DNA from: Pseudomonadales bacterium | GTDB taxonomy: Bacteria; Pseudomonadota; Gammaproteobacteria; Pseudomonadales; Pseudohongiellaceae | Assembly (NCBI GenBank): GCA_012103535.1 | Contig: WLWQ01000004.1 | Coordinates: 1-64,000, forward strand | Direction: 5' to 3' | DNA length: 64,000 bases | Part shown: piece by piece, positions 27,388-37,041 of the stretch | Layout: the number at the start of each line of letters is the position of its first letter | Position numbering within the stretch: the first letter of the stretch is position 1 | Notes under the pieces: generated by a model | Databases searched by the model: none | The model's input: the letters and a program-made list of their open reading frames with translations, nothing else | Told to the model about the DNA's origin: nothing | Position numbers and translations under genes: made by a program

Positions 27388-27903
27388 CTAAAAGAGCTCG
27401 TTATCGTCCTGTTGTGGAGCAGGAGGCGGTGAACGCGTCAGTAATTCCTTGCGCGTGGCACCGTGTCTCGCCAAATTCAGCAAGGTATGTTCATGTTCCA
27501 GTGAATAAGTTGACTCTATTAAATCCAGCAATCCGCAAGGAGCTGTGTCTGCAAGATCAGACATTTGTTGCAGGTTTTTCATTACATGGCGTAAGAGTTG
27601 TTCCACTCGATCGAAAGCTTGAAACTGGAGCGCAGATTGTGTCGCTCCCTTCTTGATGTTAGTCAGTGAGGCACGGGCCGCCATCATCTCCAGAGATGTT
27701 TCTTCCGCATCATCGATCCAGGTCGCAAGCCCTTCAATTTCATGCAACAGGCGATTAAAAAATGCCGTGATTTCACTTTGTGGATCGGCAAGATCTAGTA
27801 AAGCGGCACTAATTTGCGCGCCAAGTAACTCCATTGCAGTTATGGTTTCTTCATTTTCGGAATCGAGATTGTTCACTGATTCCTGGTCTACTTCGTTACT
27901 CAT
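27388..27903 (-). CDS. CheZ-like chemotaxis protein (putative CheY phosphatase)
   Basis: A 171-residue helical protein between cheY and cheD; AAGGA lies about ten bases before the start. It has an acidic N-terminus, a long helical hairpin, and the segment LQFQAFDRVEQLLRHV in which Asp98 and Gln102 have the D-x-x-x-Q spacing of the catalytic pair of CheZ. The last residues are acidic (DDNELF), as in the CheY-binding tail of CheZ. It is shorter than E. coli CheZ and too divergent to be named cheZ safely. A role in removing phosphate from CheY is an inference from motif and place. Confidence 0.6.
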   Translation of the reverse strand: MSNEVDQESVNNLDSENEETITAMELLGAQISAALLDLADPQSEITAFFNRLLHEIEGLATWIDDAEETSLEMMAARASLTNIKKGATQSALQFQAFDRVEQLLRHVMKNLQQMSDLADTAPCGLLDLIESTYSLEHEHTLLNLARHGATRKELLTRSPPPAPQQDDNELF

Positions 27904-27952
27904 AGCAAGACTATCCTTAGTAACTTACAATTTACTACTACAATACAAGAAG

Positions 27953-28315
27953 CTAATTGACGACTCGGGCAACCAGCTTCAACAACTTGTCCGGATCGAA
28001 AGGTTTCACGATCCATCCTGTTGCACCTGCAGCTTTGCCTTCTGCTTTTTTCTCGGTACCACTCTCGGTGGTGAGAACAAGCATTGGAGTACAACGATAA
28101 CCGTCAAGCTCCCGCAGCTTACTAACGAGCGTAAGTCCATCCATTACCGGCATGTTGATGTCGGTGATTACCAGATCGAAGTTGCCAACCTTGGCCTGCT
28201 GTAGTCCTTGCTCTCCATCTTCTGCCACCGTCACACTGTAATTCGCTTCTTCCAATGTGAGAGAGACCATGTAGCGCATGGACAGGGAATCATCCACTAC
28301 GAGAATATCTGTCAT
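27953..28315 (-). CDS. cheY: Chemotaxis response regulator CheY
   Basis: A single receiver domain of 120 residues, with the acidic pair Asp8-Asp9, phospho-acceptor Asp52 (VITDINMP), Thr82/83 and Lys104 (VKPF). AAGGA precedes the start by about ten bases. It lies between cheB and the CheZ-like gene, as expected for the regulator that receives phosphate from the CheA of this operon and acts on a motor. Confidence 0.93.
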   Translation of the reverse strand: MTDILVVDDSLSMRYMVSLTLEEANYSVTVAEDGEQGLQQAKVGNFDLVITDINMPVMDGLTLVSKLRELDGYRCTPMLVLTTESGTEKKAEGKAAGATGWIVKPFDPDKLLKLVARVVN

Positions 28316-28360
28316 TACTTGTCATCCTTTGCTTACTTGCAATTCCATTTATCCATTCGT

Positions 28361-29455
28361 CTAGGTGCCGGTTGCTGCCTGGCGGGCTTTGGCGTCGCTA
28401 TAACTTGCCAGAGACAGTACTTTACCGGCAATGTTATCCAGTGCTAACACATAGTCCGCAGCTCCCAGTTTGACGGCTTCGCCGGGCATGCCCCAGACCA
28501 CGCTCGTTGCCTCATCCTGGGCAATAGTTGCGGCACCTGCAGCATGCATGCGGGCCAATCCTCCAGCACCATCCTTACCCATGCCGGTAAGTAGCACACC
28601 AATGCTACTACCAGCCACGCAAGCTGAAACTGAATCGAACAACACGTCCACCGAGGGACGGTGACGATTAACCGGTTCATTTAAGTCTAGACAACAGCGG
28701 TAGCGATTGATGCCACATTTTTTCACTGTGAGATGGTGGCTGCCCGGAGCCAGATAGGCATGGCCTGGCTTGATGATCTCATCTTGCTCGGCTTCTTTGA
28801 CTTGTAGTGCCGAGATACTATTCATGCGGGATGCGAATGGCCCACTGAACTCTTTCGGTATGTGTTGTGCGATCACCAGTGGTGGGCAGTATTCCGGCAA
28901 TCGTTCCAGCACATGACGAATCGCTTCAGTTCCACCAGTTGAAGCACCGATAGAGATCAGTTTTACCTTGTCCAACAAGGACTTCGAGACTATTTTGGAA
29001 ACTTCGACGCGCGAATTCTCAACTTCCTGCCACTTTGAATCCGAAAAATTTTTCAGGTTTGCATTGGCAGCGTTTTTAATCTTGCTGATTAATTCTTTAG
29101 CACATTCTTTGAGTGTGTGTCCTGAGCCCTTGGGTTTGCAAACGAAATCCACCGCACCAATATTGAGAGCTTCCAGGGTTTGATGTGTTCCCTTTGCAGT
29201 CAGTGTGGATAACATAACAACAGGCATGGGTCGCAGGCGCATCAGATTGCGCAAAAACGTGAGTCCATCCATTTTCGGCATCTCGACATCGAGAGTAAGA
29301 ACATCGGGATTTAGAGTTTTGATTTTCTCCCGTGCAACGAGTGGATTAGCCGCAGTGCCAACCACTTCGAAACTGGGATCGGATGAAAGAATCTCAGTAA
29401 CAAGTTTCCTCACCATCGCCGAATCATCTATGATCAATACCTTAATCTTTTTCAT
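28361..29455 (-). CDS. cheB: Chemoreceptor methylesterase CheB
   Basis: A 364-residue protein with an N-terminal receiver (Asp56 in LTLDVEMP) and a C-terminal methylesterase domain: Ser172 in GASTGG, His198 in AQHIP and Asp295 in GMGKDGAGG form the catalytic triad. When phosphorylated by CheA it removes methyl groups from receptor glutamates. It begins 16 bases after the cheR stop. Confidence 0.96.
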   Translation of the reverse strand: MKKIKVLIIDDSAMVRKLVTEILSSDPSFEVVGTAANPLVAREKIKTLNPDVLTLDVEMPKMDGLTFLRNLMRLRPMPVVMLSTLTAKGTHQTLEALNIGAVDFVCKPKGSGHTLKECAKELISKIKNAANANLKNFSDSKWQEVENSRVEVSKIVSKSLLDKVKLISIGASTGGTEAIRHVLERLPEYCPPLVIAQHIPKEFSGPFASRMNSISALQVKEAEQDEIIKPGHAYLAPGSHHLTVKKCGINRYRCCLDLNEPVNRHRPSVDVLFDSVSACVAGSSIGVLLTGMGKDGAGGLARMHAAGAATIAQDEATSVVWGMPGEAVKLGAADYVLALDNIAGKVLSLASYSDAKARQAATGT

Positions 29456-29471
29456 TGGTGCGTCACTTTAA

Positions 29472-30311
29472 TCAGTTTCTGCAATAGGTAGTCTGTCCGC
29501 AAATTGAATAATCATCGCTAATCATGCTGATGTTTTCCGAATGACCTATGATCAATGTATCTCCCGTTTTCTGATGCCGGGAAAATTTGTCGATTAACTT
29601 TTTCTGCGTAGTCTTGTCAAAATAGATCATGACATTGCGGCAGAGAATGACATCGAACTGGCCTGAAAATGGCCACTCTTCCATTAAGTTTAGTGCTTTA
29701 AACGTTATCAATGATTGTAATTCTGGTCTTACCTGCGCTCGAATTCGACCATTCTTTTCTTCACACTGGAACCAGCGTTTCAAGCGTAGTCTGGATATGT
29801 TTTCCAGCGATTTGCCCGAGTAAATCGCCTGCTCACATTTCTTGAGACAGTCCGTGTTGATGTCGGTAGCAAGAATTTTGACATCCCAACAATCGATATC
29901 GGGAATCGATTCCAGTAAAACCATGGCGATGCTGTAGGCCTCTTCACCGGATGAGCAGCCCGCCGACCATATTCGGATTCTGCGGGATTTTGACTTCTTC
30001 TTTTTGAGTTCCGGGAGTCGCGTATTGCTCAGGTACTCAAAGTGGTGATTCTCGCGGAAGAAGGAAGTGTGGTTGGTGGTGATGATATTTGAGAAGCGGG
30101 TAATCTCTTCATAGTCATCAGACTTTAGTATCTTGCAGTATTCACCGAAATCATCGAGCCCGAGTTTTTTAATCCGAGGTGCGAAGCGGCGATAAACCAT
30201 TTCCACTTTCGAATCGGCGAGCTTGATACCGGTGTGTTTGGTTACTAACCGGCGTAAGCTATCGAAATGCTTGCTCTCGAATTCCTGTTTCTGTTGAGTA
30301 TTGATTTCCAT
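29472..30311 (-). CDS. cheR: Chemoreceptor methyltransferase CheR
   Basis: A 279-residue protein with the CheR N-terminal helical domain (residues 10-75), the NHTSFFREN motif at 80-88 and the S-adenosylmethionine site SAGCSSGEEAYS at 116-127. It methylates receptor glutamates. The receptor encoded just upstream in the operon ends in a pentapeptide of the kind that docks CheR. Confidence 0.96.
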   Translation of the reverse strand: MEINTQQKQEFESKHFDSLRRLVTKHTGIKLADSKVEMVYRRFAPRIKKLGLDDFGEYCKILKSDDYEEITRFSNIITTNHTSFFRENHHFEYLSNTRLPELKKKKSKSRRIRIWSAGCSSGEEAYSIAMVLLESIPDIDCWDVKILATDINTDCLKKCEQAIYSGKSLENISRLRLKRWFQCEEKNGRIRAQVRPELQSLITFKALNLMEEWPFSGQFDVILCRNVMIYFDKTTQKKLIDKFSRHQKTGDTLIIGHSENISMISDDYSICGQTTYCRN

Positions 30312-30391
30312 ATCATTTAGGTTCTGGTCTCGAACTCAGTAGTAGTAAGTCTCAAGACTGCTGGATTTTCTATTTATTGTTAGCTATTGGC

Positions 30392-31822
30392 TCAGAACTC
30401 CTCCCAATCTCTACTCGTATTTTTGTCGAATACCCATGGTGCCGGTATCGGATACTCTTCCTGAGCAGAATCCTCTTCGGGAAGTAGATCAGGTCTTGGC
30501 TGCGCTTCCTCTGGGAGATCATTTGCTACTGGAGGATTCGTTGTTTTGTCATTCCCTAGTTTGAAAAAACTCATCTGATCCTTGAGTTCAGCTGCTTGTT
30601 CACCCATTGCTTCACTGGCTGCTGCCGCTTGTTGAACAAGTGCGGCATTTTGCTGGGTCATCTCGTCCATCATGCCAATGGCTTTGCTGACTTGTTCGAT
30701 GCCTGCCGCTTGTTCCAGGCTGGCGGCTGAAATTTCGCCGACAATTTCAGTGACTTTCTGCACTTCGTTGTTGATTTCCTCTAATGTCTTACCAGAGTCA
30801 TCTACCAGTCTCGATCCCTGTTCGACTTTCTCTACACTGTCTTCTATAAGTTCTTTAATTTCCTTTGCAGCCGTGGTGCTACGTCCAGCCAGATTTCTAA
30901 CTTCGCTCGCTACCACCGCGAATCCGCGACCCTGATCGCCGGCTCTGGCAGCTTCGACCGAAGCATTCAGCGCTAAAAGATTTGTTTGAAAAGCGATTTC
31001 ATTAATCACACTAATAATGTCAGCAATGCGTTTGCTTGCACCGTTGATCTCTGCCATCACATCGATAGCCTTGCCTACAACTTCGCCACCATGTTCTGCC
31101 TTAGCCTTCGCACCTTTGGCAAGAGTGTCGGCTTGTCCAGCGTTGTCAGCATTTTGTTGAACAGTCGAAGTCATCTGCTCCATGGATGAAGAAGTTTCTT
31201 CCAGGCTGGAAGCCTGTTCTTCGGTATGTTGACTCAAATTGGTATTGCCCTGGCAAATCTCTACCGAACCATTGGCAACTGAATCCGACACATCCTTTAT
31301 TTGTTGGACTACATCGATTAGTTTTACCGCGGTTTGGTTGGTAGAGCGTTTGAGATTGCCAAGAAATCCATCACAATCGCTCTCTACTCGTTTGGTCAGG
31401 TCTCCTTCTGCGATGCCAGCCAGTACGGATTGAATTTCTACCTGCAGTGCTGACTGTTCGCTTTGGTCATTCCATTCCACTATCAGTCCGATGGCTGCAC
31501 CTGATTCGTTTTTTATAGGTGTTAATACTGCTTTTAAGGTGAGATCTGCAATTCTCAGTAGTTGCTCGGAAGAGTGAGTGGATCTTTCGCTGTCGACTTT
31601 TTCGAGTTTCGAAGTTAGTACGCTGATGTTTGAGCCTGCCAGGCTGGATGCATTGAACTCGGGAATTGATTCTCTTATTGTTGCCGCATGCCGTTGGAAC
31701 AAGTTCTGCGCCGACTTGTTCAAGTAGATGATGCGTCCATCTACATCACAACACATCAGCGGTTGTGTGAGTTGGTTGAGCACTGCTTCCTGCAGTTTGC
31801 TGTTGAAGTTAATTGGGCTCAT
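30392..31822 (-). CDS. Soluble PAS-containing chemoreceptor with C-terminal CheR-docking pentapeptide
   Basis: The frame is open from 31891, but that start overlaps cheW; the ATG at 31822, 23 bases after the cheW stop, is more likely and gives 476 residues. No membrane segment is present. A PAS-like domain (about residues 15-110, [13 protein letters not shown]) is followed by a HAMP-like segment and the receptor signalling domain, with the tip [21 protein letters not shown]. The protein ends in DWEEF, fitting the xWxxF pentapeptide that tethers CheR and CheB in other receptors. It probably senses an internal signal, such as redox state or a metabolite, but no haem or flavin ligand can be named. 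Confidence 0.92.
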   Translation of the reverse strand: MSPINFNSKLQEAVLNQLTQPLMCCDVDGRIIYLNKSAQNLFQRHAATIRESIPEFNASSLAGSNISVLTSKLEKVDSERSTHSSEQLLRIADLTLKAVLTPIKNESGAAIGLIVEWNDQSEQSALQVEIQSVLAGIAEGDLTKRVESDCDGFLGNLKRSTNQTAVKLIDVVQQIKDVSDSVANGSVEICQGNTNLSQHTEEQASSLEETSSSMEQMTSTVQQNADNAGQADTLAKGAKAKAEHGGEVVGKAIDVMAEINGASKRIADIISVINEIAFQTNLLALNASVEAARAGDQGRGFAVVASEVRNLAGRSTTAAKEIKELIEDSVEKVEQGSRLVDDSGKTLEEINNEVQKVTEIVGEISAASLEQAAGIEQVSKAIGMMDEMTQQNAALVQQAAAASEAMGEQAAELKDQMSFFKLGNDKTTNPPVANDLPEEAQPRPDLLPEEDSAQEEYPIPAPWVFDKNTSRDWEEF

Positions 31823-31844
31823 GCCGTCGATTCCAGAATTCCTG

Positions 31845-32369
31845 TTACTGTAGAGCGCGATCTTGCGCTGATTCAACTTGTTCCATGACACCGGAATTAA
31901 TTAGATGATCGATGTCCAACAGGATGAGCATGCGTTCTTCCACAGTGGCTAATCCTTCGATGTAATCAGAATTAACACTGGTACCAAATTCCGGAGCCGC
32001 CTGTCGTTCATGGTCCCCCACGTCTCGAACTTCGGAAACCGCGTCGACTAGCAAACCGACTGTGCGTTCCTTGTTAAGTTCCTGCACCTTAACTACGATC
32101 ACCACGGAATTCTGAGTTACAGGAACTTGTTTCATATCAAAACGCAGGCGTAAATCGACAATAGGCACGATTGCGCCGCGCAGGTTCACAACGCCAAGTA
32201 CGAAGTCGGGAGTCTGGGGTAGGGGAGTGACTTTGCCGTAGCTCTGAATTCCCTGCACTTTCAGAATGTCGATACCGTATTCTTCGCCATCCAACATGAA
32301 GGTAAGGTATTGCGAGCTGATTCTTTGTAGCTCTTCACCGGCAGATGCACCGGTCTGTGTAAAATCCAT
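31845..32369 (-). CDS. cheW: Chemotaxis coupling protein CheW
   Basis: A 174-residue CheW with a short N-terminal extension; an AAGGG ribosome site precedes the ATG. The core [20 protein letters not shown] and the [13 protein letters not shown] motif link receptor and CheA. It lies between cheA and the soluble receptor gene. Confidence 0.95.
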   Translation of the reverse strand: MDFTQTGASAGEELQRISSQYLTFMLDGEEYGIDILKVQGIQSYGKVTPLPQTPDFVLGVVNLRGAIVPIVDLRLRFDMKQVPVTQNSVVIVVKVQELNKERTVGLLVDAVSEVRDVGDHERQAAPEFGTSVNSDYIEGLATVEERMLILLDIDHLINSGVMEQVESAQDRALQ

Positions 32370-32395
32370 AATTTTCCCTTTCCAAATTCCTGATC

Positions 32396-34555
32396 TCAGG
32401 CGGCTGCAATTTCACCAAGAGCCCCGGCGTCTTCGGCGCCAAAACAGATTTCGATGATGCCTGGTATATCGATGATCATCGAAACCGTACCGTCACCGAG
32501 AATCGTGGCGCCGGCCAAACCCTGGATTTGCTGATAATTGGCTTCCAGGCTCTTGAGTACGACCTGTTGCTGATCCTGCAAATCATCTACAACCAAACCC
32601 ACCACGCGTGAACCTGATTCCACGATCACCATCAATTTGTCCTGGATGTCAGAAGCAGTCGCCGGGTTTGCTTTACCTTGTAATTCATTCGCTTCCGTAT
32701 TCAACAGTTTGACCATGTTGATTACCGGTATGTATTCATTACGTAAGCGATACACCATGGATTCAGAAGCAAGCAGATTAAGTCTAGACTCATCTACGAC
32801 TACTGTTTCGATGATTGACAGTAATGGCACTACGTAGGTGTTTTGCTGGATTCGGACCAACTGGCCATCCAATATCGCCAAGGTCAGCGGTAATCGAATG
32901 GTAAAGGTGCTGCCTTGACCTGCATCTGACTTCACGTCAACGCGACCGCCCAGGTCCTGAATATTTTTCTTAACTACATCCATTCCTACTCCGCGACCAG
33001 ATACATCACTGATAGATTGTGCCGTGGAAAATCCCGGTTGGAATACTAAATAGGGCACAGCTTCCGGCTCGATAGTCTCTCCTTCCTGCAACAATCCTTT
33101 TTCGATTGCTTTGGCGATAATCTTGTTATGTTGGAGACCAGCGCCGTCATCGGATACTTCGATAACAATGTTGCCAGCTTCGTGGCTGGCTTTCAGTGTT
33201 AATGAACCGGTTTCAGGTTTATTCGCAGCGCTGCGTTGTTCTGGTGTTTCCAGCCCATGATCGAGTGCGTTGCGTACCAGGTGCACCAGTGGATCGCCAA
33301 TTTTTTCCAGAACAGTCTTGTCCAGCTCGGTTTGCTCACCGATGATTTTCAATTCAACTTTTTTACCCAGTTGCAATGAAAGGTCGTGCACTAGCCTTGG
33401 AAAGCGGGCGAATGTCGTCTTGATTGGCAGCATGCGCATTTTCATGGCCACGTCTTGCAGTTCTCTTGCGTTGCTTTCAAGTTGCGCCAGCCCATCGTGC
33501 AACTCACCCAATGTGCCATGCTGAGCGTCGACAAATTCATCGGAGCTGTAGCGATTTAACATCGCCTGGGTAATTACCAGTTCGCCAACCAGATTAAGTA
33601 GGCTGTCTATCTTGTCGATGCCGACACGAATCGAACCACCTTCATTACGAACGGTATTGCCGGTATTTGTAGGTTTTGATGATAGCTTCTCTTCCAAATT
33701 CTCTGTTTTTGTTGTGTCTGTTTGCGATTCCTGTGAAGTCTGGCCAGTAGCATCTTCAGAATGTTCGGCAGCGCCAACTTGTCGGTTGTTTTCGATAGAT
33801 AGCACACACTCATCGGCAACCCACTCGAATACTTCCTCAATATCCTGGTGGGAACAATCGCTGTGTAAGTTTAGGGTCCAGGCGACGTAGCAGCTTTCAG
33901 GATCGAGATCGGCGAGAGCTGGCAGTTGACTGATATCGGCGTCGATTTCCAGCTGGCCGAGATTGTTGAGTTCTCTAAACAGTCGCGCAGGGTCATTGCC
34001 GCTCTGCAGAATTCCTGGGCTTGGTTCGAAACGAATGCGCCAGTTATTGAACCCGGCGTCATCGCTTGCTGACTTTTCAGTTTCTGATACTAGTGAGTTT
34101 GATTCGTTTTCCTTAGTCGCATCGTGATTTTCTGCTGCAGTTTTACTTTCGTAACCGAGAAGTACTTCGAGTTGACGCGTCACTTCCTCATTACGCTTGC
34201 TATCGGCACTACGCTCTTCTTTCACTGCGTTCATCATTTCTCGTAAACAATCCACCGATTCGAGTAGGACCTGAATACAGTCCGCGGAAGGCGAGCGACT
34301 ACCTTCTCGCATTTCATCGAGCATAGTTTCCATGAGGTGAGTAAATTCAGCGACGTGATTGAAACCAAAGGTAGCACTGCCGCCCTTTATTGAATGTGCG
34401 GCACGGAAGATGTCATTGATGAGTTCGGCTTCGCGATCGCTGTCGCTGGACTTGTCAGTCAACTCCAGTAATCCCGACTCCATGATGTCGAGCCCTTCAT
34501 CGGCTTCTTCGATGAAGATTTGTTTTATTTCTGCGAAGCTGTCGTCGTCAAGCAT
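32396..34555 (-). CDS. cheA: Chemotaxis histidine kinase CheA
   Basis: A 719-residue kinase. Domains in order: HPt (His54 in AAHSIKGGSATFGF), a middle segment with a small domain near 170-260 (possibly the regulator-binding P2), a dimerisation domain (about 315-380), the HATPase domain (HLVRNALDHGLE, then GRGVGMDVVK) and a C-terminal CheW-like domain. It is the first gene of the minus-strand operon and phosphorylates CheY and CheB. Confidence 0.96.
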   Translation of the reverse strand: MLDDDSFAEIKQIFIEEADEGLDIMESGLLELTDKSSDSDREAELINDIFRAAHSIKGGSATFGFNHVAEFTHLMETMLDEMREGSRSPSADCIQVLLESVDCLREMMNAVKEERSADSKRNEEVTRQLEVLLGYESKTAAENHDATKENESNSLVSETEKSASDDAGFNNWRIRFEPSPGILQSGNDPARLFRELNNLGQLEIDADISQLPALADLDPESCYVAWTLNLHSDCSHQDIEEVFEWVADECVLSIENNRQVGAAEHSEDATGQTSQESQTDTTKTENLEEKLSSKPTNTGNTVRNEGGSIRVGIDKIDSLLNLVGELVITQAMLNRYSSDEFVDAQHGTLGELHDGLAQLESNARELQDVAMKMRMLPIKTTFARFPRLVHDLSLQLGKKVELKIIGEQTELDKTVLEKIGDPLVHLVRNALDHGLETPEQRSAANKPETGSLTLKASHEAGNIVIEVSDDGAGLQHNKIIAKAIEKGLLQEGETIEPEAVPYLVFQPGFSTAQSISDVSGRGVGMDVVKKNIQDLGGRVDVKSDAGQGSTFTIRLPLTLAILDGQLVRIQQNTYVVPLLSIIETVVVDESRLNLLASESMVYRLRNEYIPVINMVKLLNTEANELQGKANPATASDIQDKLMVIVESGSRVVGLVVDDLQDQQQVVLKSLEANYQQIQGLAGATILGDGTVSMIIDIPGIIEICFGAEDAGALGEIAAA

Positions 34556-34876
34556 GAGGGTGCATGGCCTCTCGATTCCTTAAGCAAGCCATTGCTACTG
34601 GCCGCGGTTGCGGCCATCAATAACTTTAGATACATATATAGAAAAGTTAAGGTGAGAAACCGGAAATTTACAAGGAAAATAGTGGTATTCAGGCATTTGG
34701 GCTCGAACATTTAAAAGGATGAGCTCGTAAGCATTTTCTTACTTTGTGGACCTTTTTCTATCTATCAAAATCCAAGCATTGTGCTATACAGAATATAGGT
34801 AGTTAGCAAACTGTGACTGGGCAATTGTTGTCTGGCATTCTGCTGTTGTCTGATTAATGAAACGGATTTGAACTGA
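34556..34876. other. Divergent chemotaxis promoter region
   Basis: This 321-base stretch separates cheA (minus) from the second cheY (plus) and must hold both promoters. It is AT-rich; I could not identify a convincing sigma-28 or sigma-70 site, a repeat or an RNA gene. Confidence 0.45.
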
Positions 34877-35263
34877 ATGGAAATAAACAAGGACATGAAG
34901 ATTCTGGTCGTCGACGACCATGAAAGCATGCGCAGGATAGTCAAACACGCCTTGAACGATCTCGGTTTCAACAACGTCGAAATGGCCGATGATGGCAAAA
35001 CCGCACTGCCTAGATTGAAAAATAGCGTTTTCGATTTTCTGGTATGTGATTGGAATATGCCCGGCATGCAGGGTATTGATTTGTTAAAAACAGTACGCGC
35101 TAATTCAGAGCTCTGCGACTTGCCGGTACTGATGGTAACGGCAGAAGCGAAGAAAGAGCAGGTAATTGAGGCCGCCAAGTCTGGCGTCAACGATTACATT
35201 GTCAAGCCATTCAATAGGGAAACCCTGAATACCAAGATCGAGAGCATTTTCAATAAACTGTAG
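34877..35263 (+). CDS. CheY-like single-domain response regulator
   Basis: A 128-residue receiver with Asp58 as acceptor (VCDWNMPG), Thr88 and Lys110 (VKPF). It is divergent from cheA and is followed eight bases later by the STAS gene. The DWNMPGM signature is that of the CheY proteins that control motors, so this may be the motor regulator and the operon copy at 27953 a phosphate sink or second output, but that cannot be decided here. Confidence 0.9.
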   Translation: MEINKDMKILVVDDHESMRRIVKHALNDLGFNNVEMADDGKTALPRLKNSVFDFLVCDWNMPGMQGIDLLKTVRANSELCDLPVLMVTAEAKKEQVIEAAKSGVNDYIVKPFNRETLNTKIESIFNKL

Positions 35264-35271
35264 GCAGTGTC

Positions 35272-35562
35272 ATGATGAGTGGAGCTGATTCCATTACTCT
35301 CAAATTGGGAAAGTCGATAACACTTGCACAAATACAAGAACTGTATTGCGCAAGTTCATCATTGGTTGAAGATGACATTCCCGCAAAGATCTGTATCGAT
35401 GCAGTCGAGAACGAAGTCATCGAGTTCCCAGCCATTCAAGTGTTGGTTGCAGTAGTAGAACTCGCTAAATCCAAAGGCGTAGAAATTATTTGGGAGAATC
35501 CTTCCATCGCCCTGTTTGAAAAATCCATGGAATTGGGAATGGATCATAAGCTCGGGCTTTAA
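35272..35562 (+). CDS. STAS-domain protein of the chemotaxis locus
   Basis: A 96-residue STAS domain (two possible ATGs, three bases apart). STAS proteins resemble anti-sigma factor antagonists. At the place where those have Asp-Ser the sequence is EFPAIQVL, so the phosphorylated Ser/Thr is missing. It probably acts by binding within a chemosensory array rather than by partner switching. It forms a two-gene unit with the preceding CheY. Confidence 0.8.
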   Translation: MMSGADSITLKLGKSITLAQIQELYCASSSLVEDDIPAKICIDAVENEVIEFPAIQVLVAVVELAKSKGVEIIWENPSIALFEKSMELGMDHKLGL

Positions 35563-35917
35563 CAACAAATTACTTATTACTTTTCGTTCTAGTTCCATCC
35601 TGCCTTTTCCCACCATTGTTCTGCTCGTTGTCTTCATCTCTTACGTAGACCCCAGCGCTCGATACTCAATGCTTTTTTGGACAAATAAAATTATTTTTTA
35701 AGGCTGTTCGATCTAAAAAATCGTAAGTCAATAATTCTCAAAGACAATTCGCTTTAATTGAAATTTAAACTTCAGAGAGCATTTGAATTTCTTTTTTGAA
35801 ATATTTTAACTCCTTCACATCGTGGGAAAAAATCGGTGCTACATTTTAGTAGAGGCTCAATGCAAAGCCATTAAACAAGATTGTTAATAAACTTTTTATA
35901 GATAGAGGTCTGAGGAA
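35563..35917. other. AT-rich intergenic region
   Basis: No gene is supported; a 61-codon frame here is low-complexity and lacks a ribosome site. There is no repeat or hairpin with a clear T-run. It contains the upstream region of the secreted protein gene, whose ATG is preceded by GAGGTCTGAGGAA. Confidence 0.4.
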
Positions 35918-36604
35918 ATGAATTACATTTCTAAACTGGTGTTCTGCCTTAGTTCACTGTTGCCCGTACTTGCATTCGGACAACTGCATGCCCCAGCAAG
36001 CTTTGGTAGCTACGCGGATGAGTTCGTCTCAAAATTGGATTTTCCCAATGTTAGTGGAGGCAGCACACTTACAGTCAAGTGTGCAGGTCGGATTACCGAT
36101 CGCGGTAAGTTCGGCACAATCATCTGTCTCGATGATCCGGATTTCAATGGTGATAGCTCGATTCCCAGGGATGTAGGATCAGAGATCGCTCGCATGGCTC
36201 AGGATGTGAGAGTTAATCCAGCGCGAGTCGATGGTCGTCGCGTCGAAGTCTGGTACAACTTCTCTGTCCGTTTCCAGCTCAAGAATGGTGCCGAACACAT
36301 TGAGATTATTGACAATCATTTCCGCAACAAAGACAACTACGGTGACAATTATGTGGGGGCACAACGCTATAACGGAGACATGAGTTCCTGTGCAAGAAAT
36401 TTGCGTGGTGCAGTGTTCTTGCAAGCTTCAATCTCCGAAGGCGGTGAAGTACAGAACGTAAGCCAATTGGGCAACAGCTCCAGCGGCGGAAGTTGTGCCG
36501 GTCAGCTCGTTGAAGATATGCAGTCGAGTGCTTACATCCCCGCATTCTTCGAAGGCAATCCAGTTGCCTCAACCTACGTCGAAATCTTTACCAAAACTGA
36601 TTAA
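35918..36604 (+). CDS. Secreted protein with TonB C-terminal-like domain
   Basis: A 228-residue protein with a signal peptide (cleavage near residue 21, after AFG). Cys residues near 54 and 69 and a later pair could form disulphides. The C-terminal third (VFLQASISEGGEVQNVSQLG, then SSAYIPAFFEGNPVASTYVEI) resembles the TonB C-terminal domain used in periplasmic protein-protein contacts. There is no transmembrane anchor or Pro-rich spacer, so it is not a normal TonB. Role unknown. Confidence 0.65.
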   Translation: MNYISKLVFCLSSLLPVLAFGQLHAPASFGSYADEFVSKLDFPNVSGGSTLTVKCAGRITDRGKFGTIICLDDPDFNGDSSIPRDVGSEIARMAQDVRVNPARVDGRRVEVWYNFSVRFQLKNGAEHIEIIDNHFRNKDNYGDNYVGAQRYNGDMSSCARNLRGAVFLQASISEGGEVQNVSQLGNSSSGGSCAGQLVEDMQSSAYIPAFFEGNPVASTYVEIFTKTD

Positions 36605-37041
36605 GCGGATTTGTGCCTGCCACGGACGGCAGAGCCTGGCAAAGTCCAAACCTACGATGATAAAGCTATAGCGTATGGCGCAGAATATTTGTTGCGAGCT
36701 TGTTCACCCCTCGAACGCTAGTTGTCACTTCAGTTTAAAGATGTACATTCAAGATCTGCAATAGTTCGATTAGCTTTATTCCCTGCACATTCCCTGCGCA
36801 GGAGCTGTAGGAAGAAGTCCTACGGCTCTCGTTAAGGGATTTTTCCGCAGACTCAAAATATGTCATCTACTATTAAAGAAAGCTTTTTGATTCCCATAAA
36901 TTGGACGGCGCATGATCTTAAGACACATTCATAAGACTGATAACTTCATTGTTTTGAAAATGTACGCTGCGCGGGAAAAAAGATCAGGGAAAATCGTCTG
37001 GAAATTATAAGGAGCGGCTCTGCTCAGGAGTCGAATAGTCT
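36605..37041. other. Intergenic region with a hairpin
   Basis: No gene is supported. The stem GAGCTGTAGGA/TCCTACGGCTC (36802-36828, eleven pairs, loop AGAAG) is followed by T5 ten bases later and may end transcription or be part of a repeat. The AGGAG at 37026-37030 belongs to the next gene. Confidence 0.45.
36802..36845 (+). terminator. Eleven-pair hairpin, possible terminator
   Basis: Strong stem with one G-U pair and a five-base loop, followed by a T-run after a ten-base gap. The gap is longer than in a standard intrinsic terminator, so it is only a candidate. It is 200 bases from the preceding stop codon. Confidence 0.4.

Noticed and set aside
36873..36900. Sigma-28-like site TAAAG...CCCATAAA upstream of the chemoreceptor
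   Set aside because: The -10 half matches in only about four of eight positions and the distance to the gene is about 150 bases.
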